Both the position numbers and the translations under genes were made by a program. A DNA stretch of 7,393 bases, taken from contig JAICJJ010000131.1 in NCBI GenBank assembly GCA_025928535.1, positions 1-7,393 on the forward strand, written 5' to 3'. The notes beneath the pieces are model-generated. The model worked only from the letters and a program-made list of their open reading frames with translations. It ran no database searches and was not told the DNA's origin. Below are positions 1 to 6,572 of this stretch, piece after piece. The DNA comes from Thermomicrobiales bacterium (lineage in GTDB: Bacteria; Chloroflexota; Chloroflexia; Thermomicrobiales; UBA6265). The first letter of the stretch is position 1. Every line of letters begins with the position of its first letter.

Positions 1-457
1 GATCATCGTCCTGTCGGCGCGCGGGCAGGAGCACGACAAGGTCCGCGCCCTCGACCTGGGCGCCGACGACTACCTGACCAAGCCGTTCAGCATCGCCGAG
101 TTGCTGGCCCGAATGCGGGCGGTGCTGCGCCGGGCGAACGGGCAGGATGTTCCCAGCGTCACCGTCGGCGACATCACGATCGACCTCGGGCAGCGCCTCG
201 TCACCAAAGCAGGACAAGCGGTGCGGCTGACGCCGACGGAATACGCGCTCCTGCACGCGCTGGCGCGCCACGCCGGCAAGGTGGTCACCCATCGCCAGTT
301 GCTTCAGGAAGTGTGGGGCGACCATGACGGCGAGAACGTCGCCGAAGTCCGGGTCTACGTCAACTATTTGCGCCGCAAACTGGAGGACGATCCCTTCAAT
401 CCCCGTCTCCTCCTGACCGAACTGGGCGTGGGATACCGGCTGCGGGCCGGCGAGTGA
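1..457 (+). CDS. OmpR/PhoB-family response regulator, KdpE-like (5' end missing)
   Basis: This is a DNA-binding response regulator of a two-component system, cut by the left window edge. The visible 151 codons (reading from base 2) begin near the end of the receiver domain. The switch Ser of VLSAR and the conserved Lys of DYLTKPF (about visible residues 5 and 27) are present, but the phosphoacceptor Asp lies upstream of the window. A winged-helix effector domain follows: LTPTEYALLHAL, then THRQLLQEVWG, the recognition-helix stretch VRVYVNYLRRKLE, and the terminal wing GVGYRL. This spacing and wording fit the OmpR/PhoB class and are closest to KdpE, the potassium-transport regulator. I cannot see kdp genes, so the physiological role is not settled. 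The stop is TGA at 455-457. The nearest kinase begins about 770 bases downstream, an unusual distance for a cognate pair, so they may not be partners. Confidence 0.93.
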   Translation, partial: IIVLSARGQEHDKVRALDLGADDYLTKPFSIAELLARMRAVLRRANGQDVPSVTVGDITIDLGQRLVTKAGQAVRLTPTEYALLHALARHAGKVVTHRQLLQEVWGDHDGENVAEVRVYVNYLRRKLEDDPFNPRLLLTELGVGYRLRAGE

Positions 458-741
458 ACGCGCGAACAGAAGTGACCGCCGCTGGCTGCGCGGCTTGACC
501 GGCGCCTGTTCCCGAAGCCCCGGTCGCCGAGTCCATCCCCCGTCATCGGGTCTGCGGAAGCGCCGCCACGTGCTGGCGAGGGTTGCGTCTAATGCGGCCC
601 CAATACCGACTCCCCCGATTCCAAGCCGTCTCCAATACCGTGCTTTCTATCATTGGGCACGACCGGCAGCAGTGATCCCGACATCCGTCGGACCTCTGAG
701 CCGACGATGCCACTCCAAGATGGAGCGCACGGAGGAATCGC
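458..741. other. Intergenic stretch with no recognisable gene
   Basis: No reading frame here gives a protein-like translation; the open frames are Arg/Ser/Pro-rich, as expected of random high-GC DNA. It contains a weak GC stem just after the regulator gene (GCCGC 478-482 with GCGGC 490-494, followed by only two T), a 9-bp direct repeat pair at 600-640, a -10-like TATCAT at 648-653, and a short inverted repeat CCGAC/GTCGG at 678-691. These may form the leader of the small ORF beginning at 742, but nothing here is strong. Confidence 0.4.
600..640. repeat. Direct repeat pair CCAATACCG, 32 bp apart
   Basis: CCAATACCG occurs at 600-608 and again, without mismatch, at 632-640. The 32-bp phasing is close to three helical turns, so both copies would face the same side of the helix. 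OmpR-class response regulators commonly bind such tandem direct repeats, though usually with 10-11 or about 21-22 bp phasing. A -10-like TATCAT (648-653) lies 7 bases downstream of the second copy, which therefore sits in the -35 area where an activator could dock. Being a regulator site is inference; the repeat itself is seen directly. Confidence 0.4.
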
Positions 742-1098
742 ATGCTGTCCCCGCAGCAGATCGGCCTCGCCCGCGACCAATTCGTTGCCGCCCACCGGTG
801 TGTGGGCGCCACGGCTGGCGGCCGAGGACCACTCGCGGCCGGCGTCTCCATCAAAGCATTTCGCTCCGAGCAGGGCTGGTTCGCCGCCGTCACCGTCGAA
901 GTCGATTCCGATCCCTGGGCGGCGACGCCGCATCCCACCGAACGCCAGCGACGCGCGGCGACACGGATCGAGCGCCGGCGTCATGTCCATCGACTCCTCC
1001 CCGCGCCAGCAGCCGCGGCGCGAGTTCCCTTCCCTCCCTCCGGGATGAGGATCGCGCGACGCCATCCCGCCGCGCGATCCCATCTCCCCGCTCCGTGA
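742..1098 (+). CDS. Small unrecognised protein, possibly partly decayed
   Basis: This is a 118-residue ORF from an ATG preceded by GGAGG (731-735) at a 6-base spacing, the best translation signal between the response regulator and the kinase. The first 58 or so residues look coding: G/C-ending codons, a mixed composition, and a GWFAAVTVEV stretch like a beta strand. From about residue 60 onward the translation turns into Arg/Pro/Ala-rich sequence with no pattern. It may therefore be a truncated gene, a gene with a nearby frameshift, or a chance ORF. I do not recognise the family. The GW-x(3)-VTVEV wording faintly recalls gas-vesicle GvpO proteins, but the conserved part that should follow is not found in any frame at the right distance, so I do not call it. 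No function is assigned. Confidence 0.38.
   Translation: MLSPQQIGLARDQFVAAHRCVGATAGGRGPLAAGVSIKAFRSEQGWFAAVTVEVDSDPWAATPHPTERQRRAATRIERRRHVHRLLPAPAAAARVPFPPSGMRIARRHPAARSHLPAP
1044..1084. repeat. Strong GC-rich hairpin (10-bp perfect inverted repeat, extended to 14 bp)
   Basis: GGATCGCGCG (1049-1058) is matched exactly by CGCGCGATCC (1071-1080) around a 12-base loop. Four more pairs, GATG 1044-1047 with CATC 1081-1084, form if A1048 is bulged. No T-run follows, so it is not a classical factor-independent terminator. It lies within the unconvincing C-terminal third of the small ORF at 742-1098, which supports that part being non-coding. It could be an RNA structure or a palindromic protein-binding site. 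Confidence 0.5.
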
Positions 1099-1213
1099 TG
1101 AAGCGGCGTCGACGGTTCCCGCGGCTGGCCGCGGCGGACGTCGCGCTCGCTCGTGGTTCGACGCGTCGTCGCCGGTTCGCCGTCCGCCCGGCGCCGTGTG
1201 TACCCGTCATGCA

Positions 1214-1218
1214 CAGGA
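1214..1218 (+). promoter_or_regulatory. Ribosome binding site AGGAG deciding the kinase start
   Basis: AGGAG lies 9 bases before the ATG at 1228, in the kinase frame. No comparable site precedes the other in-frame candidates (GTG 1153, ATG 1435, GTG 1498), apart from GAGGGAGA at 1400-1407, which is too far from 1435. Confidence 0.5.
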
Positions 1219-1227
1219 GTATCCGGC

Positions 1228-2283
1228 ATGTGGCCATCCCGCTCATCGCGATGCCTCTGGCTCCGCCCCGACTATTCGCGGCCACAGCCCTGGCATCGCC
1301 GGCGGACGCGTCCGGTCTTCGTCACGGCGGCCGAGGTCCTCGGCGCCCGCACGGCGCCTGCACTCGCATCCCGCGTTCGTGACGACGATCCCCCGAACGA
1401 GGGAGACGGACGAGCGATTGGCGACGAGCGGCCGATGGCGCGACGCGGGCCAGCATCGGCTGCTGGCGCCTCGCTGTCCATCGAACCTCATCTCATCGTG
1501 GAGACCGACCGCGACATCGCCGCCCGTGCCAGGGTCGATGCGGACCGGACCGCGGTGCTCGATGCGATGGCGCACGACCTCAGGCATCCACTGACGGCGG
1601 CAAAAGGTCAAGCCCAATACCTGGAGCGGCTCCTCGAGCGGGGGGCAGCGGACCCGGACCAACTTGCCGCCGGACTCGGGGCGATTTCCGCGGCGATCGA
1701 CCGCGCCGCCGAGTTGCTCGATGAGTTGCTCGACGTGGCGCGCCTGGAGAGCGGCGGAGGCCTGAAGCTCCACCCGGAGTCGCTCGACCTGGTTGCGCTC
1801 ACGGAAACCGCGGTGGCCGCCGCGCAACCATTGGCGGATCGCCACGTCCTCCGCCTCGACGCAGCAGTGCCGAGCCTGCCCGGGCAATGGGATGCGCGGC
1901 GGCTGCGGCGGGTGCTCGACAATTTGCTCGGCAATGCGATCGCATACAGTCCTGACGGGGACGACATCACCGTCCACGTGAACCGGGAAGCGATGGAGGC
2001 CGGAGCGCAGGCCGTGCTCGCGGTTTGCGACCAGGGCATCGGCATCCCGGCCAGCGATCTGCCCCACGTCTTCGAATGCTTCCATCGCGGCGGCAATGTC
2101 GATGCAATTCCGGGGACAGGCCTCGGCCTTTCCACCGTCGAGCGGATCGTCGCGCTGCATGGAGGGGCGATCACCATCGAGAGCGCGGAGGGACGCGGCA
2201 CGACCGTGACGGTCCGGCTCCCGCTCGAGGCGCGCCAGGACCGGCCTTCGGTGAGCGCGCGGGACGAATCGCCCGGACCATAG
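1228..2283 (+). CDS. Sensor histidine kinase, apparently cytoplasmic, without a recognisable sensor domain
   Basis: This is a two-component autokinase that phosphorylates itself on His and passes the phosphate to a response regulator. With the start at 1228 it is 351 residues. The dimerisation/phosphoacceptor segment reads MAHDLRHPLTAAKG, with the acceptor His near residue 116. Next come the N box (VLDNLLGNAIAYSPDG, Asn near 232 and 236), the G1 box CDQGIGIP (Asp near 268), an F-box-like LPHVFECFHRGG, and the G2 box GTGLGLS (from about 296), then HGGAITIESAEGRGTTV. All ATP-lid landmarks are intact, so the core should be active. There is no transmembrane helix, HAMP, PAS or GAF signature. The first 70 to 80 residues are Arg/Ser/Trp-rich and resemble no sensor, so the true start may be ATG 1435 (282 residues) or GTG 1498. 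The response regulator at the left edge is the obvious candidate partner, but the 770-base gap makes that uncertain. Confidence 0.85.
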   Translation: MWPSRSSRCLWLRPDYSRPQPWHRRRTRPVFVTAAEVLGARTAPALASRVRDDDPPNEGDGRAIGDERPMARRGPASAAGASLSIEPHLIVETDRDIAARARVDADRTAVLDAMAHDLRHPLTAAKGQAQYLERLLERGAADPDQLAAGLGAISAAIDRAAELLDELLDVARLESGGGLKLHPESLDLVALTETAVAAAQPLADRHVLRLDAAVPSLPGQWDARRLRRVLDNLLGNAIAYSPDGDDITVHVNREAMEAGAQAVLAVCDQGIGIPASDLPHVFECFHRGGNVDAIPGTGLGLSTVERIVALHGGAITIESAEGRGTTVTVRLPLEARQDRPSVSARDESPGP

Positions 2284-2284
2284 G

Positions 2285-2334
2285 CCGGTTCGGCGACGAT
2301 GCGCCGGACCCGGTTGGGGATGCTGCCAGCCCCA
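2285..2334 (+). terminator. Possible hairpin terminator after the kinase gene
   Basis: Two bases after the TAG stop an 11-pair stem forms: 2285-2295 pairs with 2302-2313 (one G-U pair, one bulged C) around a 6-base loop. A second, weaker hairpin follows (TGGGG 2315-2319 with CCCCA 2330-2334). No real T-tract follows either, so intrinsic termination is uncertain. The position between a signalling gene and a new promoter region makes a terminator role reasonable. Confidence 0.35.
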
Positions 2335-2364
2335 GATTCGGCCGTCACTCGCGCGACGGGGTGA

Positions 2365-2393
2365 TTGACGCTCGGCCCGGACGATGCTACCGT
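2365..2393 (+). promoter_or_regulatory. Putative promoter of the Rieske-gene operon
   Basis: TTGACG at 2365-2370 matches five of six bases of the sigma-70-type -35 box. Seventeen bases later TACCGT (2388-2393) gives only a weak -10 match (three of six). The support comes mainly from position: it lies downstream of the kinase terminator-like hairpins, immediately upstream of the operator-like palindrome at 2396-2405, and about 55 bases before the ATG at 2449. Confidence 0.35.
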
Positions 2394-2408
2394 CTGGTCT
2401 AGACCTCT
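2393..2408. promoter_or_regulatory. GntR/HutC-type operator, DasR/NagR (dre)-like
   Basis: The bases TCTGGTCTAGACCTCT contain a perfect 10-bp palindrome, GGTCTAGACC (2396-2405). From family knowledge, the site of the GntR/HutC regulator DasR (dre, recalled consensus ACTGGTCTAGACCA followed by C or G then T) agrees at 14 of 16 positions, and PhnF and NagR/YvoA use related sites. It starts three bases after the putative -10 box, where a bound repressor would block initiation. The GntR/UTRA regulator encoded two genes along in the same cluster (3632-4429) is the natural ligand, implying autoregulation. The palindrome is seen; the pairing with that regulator is inference. Confidence 0.72.
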
Positions 2409-2437
2409 GGAGCAGACGAGTCGCCGCGTGGACAGCC

Positions 2438-2443
2438 GAGGTG
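2438..2443 (+). promoter_or_regulatory. Ribosome binding site GAGGTG fixing the Rieske start at 2449
   Basis: GAGGTG lies five bases before ATG 2449. The alternative in-frame GTG at 2428 has only a GGAG 15 bases away, and the TTG at 2365 coincides with the putative -35 box and precedes the operator, so both are less likely. Confidence 0.6.
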
Positions 2444-2448
2444 GTCGC

Positions 2449-3594
2449 ATGGTCGCCGTCGAACCTGAGCGGGCCGCATTCGAGCCGACCCTTCCCGGAC
2501 GCTACTTCCACGATCCCGACATCTACGCGCGCGAGCAGGAGCGCATCTTCGGCCGGATGTGGGTCTGCGTCGGCCGCGCGGACGCGATCCCGACCGAAGG
2601 CGAATTCATGCTGATCGATCTCGGCGGCGAAAGCGTCATCGTCGCCCGCGGCCACGACGGCGCGGTGCGGGCGTTTCTCAACGTCTGCCGCCATCGTGGG
2701 GCGCGTCTTTGCACGGACGCGCATGGACAAGCCGGACGGGTCTTCCAATGCCGCTACCACGCCTGGTCGTACGGCCTCGACGGCCGCCTCGTCGGCACGC
2801 CGAATCTGGCGCGCGACGACCGGCTCGACCGCGACGCCTACGGCTTGCTTCCCGTCCGGCTCGAAGTCTGGGAGGGGCTCGTCTGGCTCAATCTCGATCC
2901 GGACGCGGCGCCGCTGAGCGCGCAACTCGACCCGCCGATCCGAACCCGTTTCGGCGGCCCCGAGACGATCGCCCGTTACCGGATCGGCGATCTCGTCGTC
3001 GGCCGCTCGATTCAGTACGAGATCGCCGCGAACTGGAAATTGGTCGTCGACAACTTCATGGAGTGCTACCACTGCGGGCCGGTCCATCCGGAACTGGTGC
3101 GCCTCCTCCCCGCATTCCGGCAGGGCACCTCGTATCAGGGGATCGTCGGCGAGGGAACTTCGTTCGCGTCCGACGTCGACGCCTTCACCCTCTCCGGACA
3201 GGGCAGCCGGCCGCGCTTGCCCGGCCTCGGCCCGGACGACGACCGCCTCTACTACGGCTTCGTCTTGTGGCCGAACGTCTTCGTCAATCTCCTGCCCGAT
3301 CACGTCATCCTGCACACCCTCCGCCCGCTCGGCCCGGAGCGCTCCCACGTCGTCTGCGATTGGCTGTTCGACCGCGCCGACGCCGGCCGCGCCGAATTCG
3401 ATCCGACTGACACGGTCGACATCTTCGATCTCGTCAACCGGCAGGATTGGGAGGTCTGCGAGTTGACGCAACTCGGCATGCATTCGCGGGCCTACGACCG
3501 GGGCGGCCTCTACGTCACGAACGAGACGCACATCGCGGCCTTTCGCGATCTGGTGCTGTCGCGGCTGGGCGAGGCGGATTCGACGCGGCCGTAA
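2449..3594 (+). CDS. Rieske non-heme iron oxygenase, alpha subunit (quaternary-ammonium demethylase-like)
   Basis: This is the oxygenase component of a Rieske-type mono- or dioxygenase, which uses O2 and electrons from a separate reductase. The 381 residues are a normal full length. The N-terminal Rieske [2Fe-2S] domain has C80-x-H82 (CRHRGARL) and C101-x2-H104 (CRYHAWSYGLDGRL), separated by 18 residues. The catalytic domain has NWKLVVDNFMECYHCGPVHPEL, giving iron ligands H208 and H213; the third ligand is probably D333 in NRQDWEVCE. The residue positioned to bridge the two metal centres is E205 rather than the usual Asp. From family knowledge a bridging Glu and the ECYHC wording are typical of the choline/glycine-betaine/carnitine oxygenase branch (GbcA, CntA), which cleaves C-N bonds. 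The true substrate is unknown, and the sugar-type neighbours may point elsewhere. It is the first gene of the cluster, with the regulator gene 37 bases downstream. No reductase gene is in the window. Confidence 0.93.
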   Translation: MVAVEPERAAFEPTLPGRYFHDPDIYAREQERIFGRMWVCVGRADAIPTEGEFMLIDLGGESVIVARGHDGAVRAFLNVCRHRGARLCTDAHGQAGRVFQCRYHAWSYGLDGRLVGTPNLARDDRLDRDAYGLLPVRLEVWEGLVWLNLDPDAAPLSAQLDPPIRTRFGGPETIARYRIGDLVVGRSIQYEIAANWKLVVDNFMECYHCGPVHPELVRLLPAFRQGTSYQGIVGEGTSFASDVDAFTLSGQGSRPRLPGLGPDDDRLYYGFVLWPNVFVNLLPDHVILHTLRPLGPERSHVVCDWLFDRADAGRAEFDPTDTVDIFDLVNRQDWEVCELTQLGMHSRAYDRGGLYVTNETHIAAFRDLVLSRLGEADSTRP

Positions 3595-3631
3595 GCGGCG
3601 ATTGCGCGACGGGGAAACGGAGGCGCGCGCG

Positions 3632-4429
3632 GTGGATTGGCGGAGCCTGCGCCCGGAAAAAGCGAGTCCGCTGCCGCTCTACTATCAACTCGCCGAGCGG
3701 ATTCAAGAGCGCGTGCGGACGGGCGAGATCGCGCCGGGGGAACGGCTGCCTTCGGAACGGGAACTCGCCGAATGGGTCGACATCAGCCGGATGACGGTGC
3801 GGCAGGCGCTGGCCTATCTCGTCCGCGAAGGGGTGCTGGTCGTTCGGCATGGGGTCGGCACCTTCGTCGCCGAGCCGAAGCGCGCCTACGATGCGCTGCA
3901 TCTGCTCGGGTTCACGGAAGAGACGACGCGGCACGGCGAAACGGTTGGCACGCGGGTGCTTGAACAGAGCGTGACCGAACCGTCGCGCGCGGTGGCGGCC
4001 GGGCTCGAATTGCTGCCGGGGGAGCCGGTCGTCAAGATCGTTCGCCTCCGCGCCGCCGGCGATCAGCCGATCCTGCTCGAGTCGAGTTGCTTGCCGGCGG
4101 CGCGGTGCCCCGGACTGGAAGACGCCGATCTGGCGTCGAATTCGCTCTATGCGCTGCTCGAAGCGCGGTATGGGGTGCGGCTGCAGGGCGCGCGGCAAAC
4201 GATCGAAGCGACGATCGCGAACGAATACGAATGCGGACTCCTCGCGATCCAGTCCGGCACGCCGCTATTGCGGGTGGAAGGCGTCGCCTACGTCGAAGGC
4301 GACCGTCCGGTCGAACACTTCACGGCCGCCTATCGCGCGGATCGCTTCAAGTTGTCGCTCGAAAGCCGGCGCGACCGCGACGGATCGGCCGTCGCGACCC
4401 ATCAGGTCGGCGCCCTGGCGTTCGACTGA
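3632..4429 (+). CDS. GntR-family transcriptional regulator, HutC subfamily (wHTH + UTRA)
   Basis: This ligand-responsive DNA-binding protein has 265 residues from GTG 3632, chosen because GGAGG (3619-3623) lies 8 bases upstream; the in-frame TTG at 3602 has no such site. The N-terminal winged helix-turn-helix covers roughly residues 12 to 80: PLYYQLAERIQERV, then GERLPSERELAEWVDISRMTVRQALAYLVREG and the wing GVGTFVAEPK. The rest is a UTRA effector domain (about 95 to 250), ending with the typical GTPLLRVEGVAYVEGDRPVE and YRADRF stretches. UTRA domains bind small metabolites such as phosphosugars, amino sugars or urocanate. The HTH wording is close to NagR/YvoA, matching the dre-like palindrome at 2393-2408, so it probably represses the operon it sits in until a pathway metabolite is bound. 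The effector is unknown. Confidence 0.93.
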   Translation: MDWRSLRPEKASPLPLYYQLAERIQERVRTGEIAPGERLPSERELAEWVDISRMTVRQALAYLVREGVLVVRHGVGTFVAEPKRAYDALHLLGFTEETTRHGETVGTRVLEQSVTEPSRAVAAGLELLPGEPVVKIVRLRAAGDQPILLESSCLPAARCPGLEDADLASNSLYALLEARYGVRLQGARQTIEATIANEYECGLLAIQSGTPLLRVEGVAYVEGDRPVEHFTAAYRADRFKLSLESRRDRDGSAVATHQVGALAFD

Positions 4430-4486
4430 AATCGATCGGGCCGAGTTGGGCCAAATGGGAAGATCGAACGAGCAGGAGGACAGCAG

Positions 4487-5592
<1,106 letters not shown>

Positions 5593-5596
<4 letters not shown>

Positions 5597-6474
5597 GTTA
5601 CCAACCTTCGCCCCGGCCGACGTTCGACGGGCCGGCGCCCATCCCCTACGCCGGCGTGACACGCCATCTCTGGGGCGATCTCGCTTCCGGCGAAGTGGCG
5701 GACTGGATCTACGTCTCGAGCGACAAGATCCATCAGATCGTCTTCGGCTTGCCGCCCGGCGGCGTCTTTCGCCATTCCGAGGCGTATCGCACCATCTTCG
5801 CCGCCGACATCGTCTACTACGTGCTGTCGGGCACGTTGGCGCTGAGCAATCCGCAAACCGGCGAGGTGCATCGGGCGCTGCCGGGCGAAGCGGCCTTTTT
5901 CCGCCGCGACACCTGGCACCACGCCATGAATACGAGCCAGGAACCGCTGCGGGTGCTGGAACTTTTCGCCCCGCCGCCGTCCCAGGGAACGTCGGGGGCC
6001 TATGCCCGGACCAAGGAATACCTCGCGGATGCCCGCTATGGTCAAGACCAATGGCTGGGCCGGTGGCCGCTGGCGCGGGCGGAAGCCGCCGCCGGCCAGA
6101 CGATCCAGGTGCTGCGCGAGGCGGACATGCTCTGGCGGATGGAGGGGAACGAGCGGCCGGCGCTGGTCGGCCTCTTCGTCTCGACCGAGCATCTGACGGT
6201 CGGCACGATGCGGCTGCTGCCGGGGCAGCGGAGCGAGCCGCAGGCGCACGGCGGCGCCGAAAGCCTCTACGTGCTGTCGGGAACGCTGAACGTCCGGCTG
6301 CACGAGCAACCGGGGGCATGCTGGTTCGAACTGGCCCCGCGAGACGGCTTTTACCTGCCGGAAGGCGCCGTCCACCAGTACTACAACGTCACCGACGCGC
6401 CGGTCGAATTCATCTTCGGGGTGGCGCCACGCTATCTGCCGGATGGCGCCGCTCCGGATCGCGAGAGGGGGTGA
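5593..6474 (+). CDS. Bicupin protein (two cupin domains)
   Basis: This is a 293-residue protein with two beta-barrel cupin domains, starting at the ATG that overlaps the preceding stop codon; GGGGCGGG just upstream may serve as ribosome site. Domain one (about 48 to 127) contains FRHSEAYRT (H61), a DIVYYVLSGTL strand pair and PGEAAFFRRDTWHHAMN (H109/H110), so its metal-ligand set looks incomplete or shifted. Domain two (about 203 to 280) is near canonical: H219-x3-E223 in AHGGAESLYVLSGTL, and PEGAVHQYYN, matching PxGx2Hx3N with H261. A metal-dependent active site is therefore most likely in the C-terminal domain. Cupins include isomerases, dioxygenases, epimerases and pure ligand binders, so no reaction can be assigned. 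No signal peptide is visible, so it is cytoplasmic. Tight coupling to the Gfo/Idh/MocA gene suggests the two act on the same metabolite or on successive ones. Confidence 0.9.
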
Positions 6475-6490
6475 CCCGGGCGCGCCATCC
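6441..6490 (+). terminator. GC-rich hairpin across the end of the cupin gene
   Basis: GGATGGCGC (6441-6449) is exactly complementary to GCGCCATCC (6482-6490), with the TGA stop (6472-6474) in the 32-base loop. There is no T-run after it, only GCGTTGTCG, so intrinsic termination is doubtful. It could slow or partly end transcription between the enzyme operon and the transporter gene. Confidence 0.25.
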
Positions 6491-6528
6491 GCGTTGTCGC
6501 GCTGGCGAGCGACTGCATTTCCAAGCGA

Positions 6529-6548
6529 TATGCTGGACGAACGTTCGT
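6529..6548 (+). promoter_or_regulatory. -10-like box and perfect 12-bp palindrome (LacI-like operator) before the ABC gene
   Basis: ACGAACGTTCGT at 6537-6548 is a perfect palindrome centred on a CG step within AACGTT. From family knowledge, an even-symmetry centre of this kind is typical of LacI-family operators (PurR, CcpA and sugar repressors). TATGCT at 6529-6534 matches four of six -10 bases and ends two bases before the palindrome, so a bound protein would cover the transcription start. I found no good -35 box. No LacI-type gene is in the window; the regulator would be elsewhere. Confidence 0.55.
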
Positions 6549-6572
6549 TGCCATGCGACGAAGGAGCCGCAC

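Noticed and set aside
742..1010. Frameshifted gas-vesicle gvpO remnant
   Set aside because: Only the GW-x(3)-VTVEV stretch resembles that family. An RIP-like segment in another frame lies at the wrong distance, and no other gvp gene is visible.
495..1382. Open frame of 295 codons across the regulator-kinase interval
   Set aside because: Arg/Ser/Pro-dominated translation with no ribosome site or domain; looks like a chance high-GC open frame.
1209..1382. Possible 57-residue secreted peptide (hydrophobic run VAIPLIAMPLAPP then AATALASPA)
   Set aside because: Signal-peptide-like by eye, but it has no ribosome site, overlaps the kinase 5' end in another frame, and ends in Arg-rich nonsense.
2374..2397. 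Small stem in the Rieske leader (CCGGACG with CGTCTGG)
   Set aside because: Seven pairs including a wobble, overlapping the better-supported promoter and operator; probably incidental.
1243..3531. Very long open frame on the minus strand (762 codons)
   Set aside because: It lies antisense to the kinase and Rieske genes in a high-GC region where G/C-ending codons keep opposite frames open. Its translation has no recognisable domain, while the + strand has intact motifs throughout.
6421..6430. Palindrome GTGGCGCCAC inside the cupin gene
   Set aside because: Lies in the coding sequence of VAPR and is readily explained by GC-rich codons; no regulatory context.
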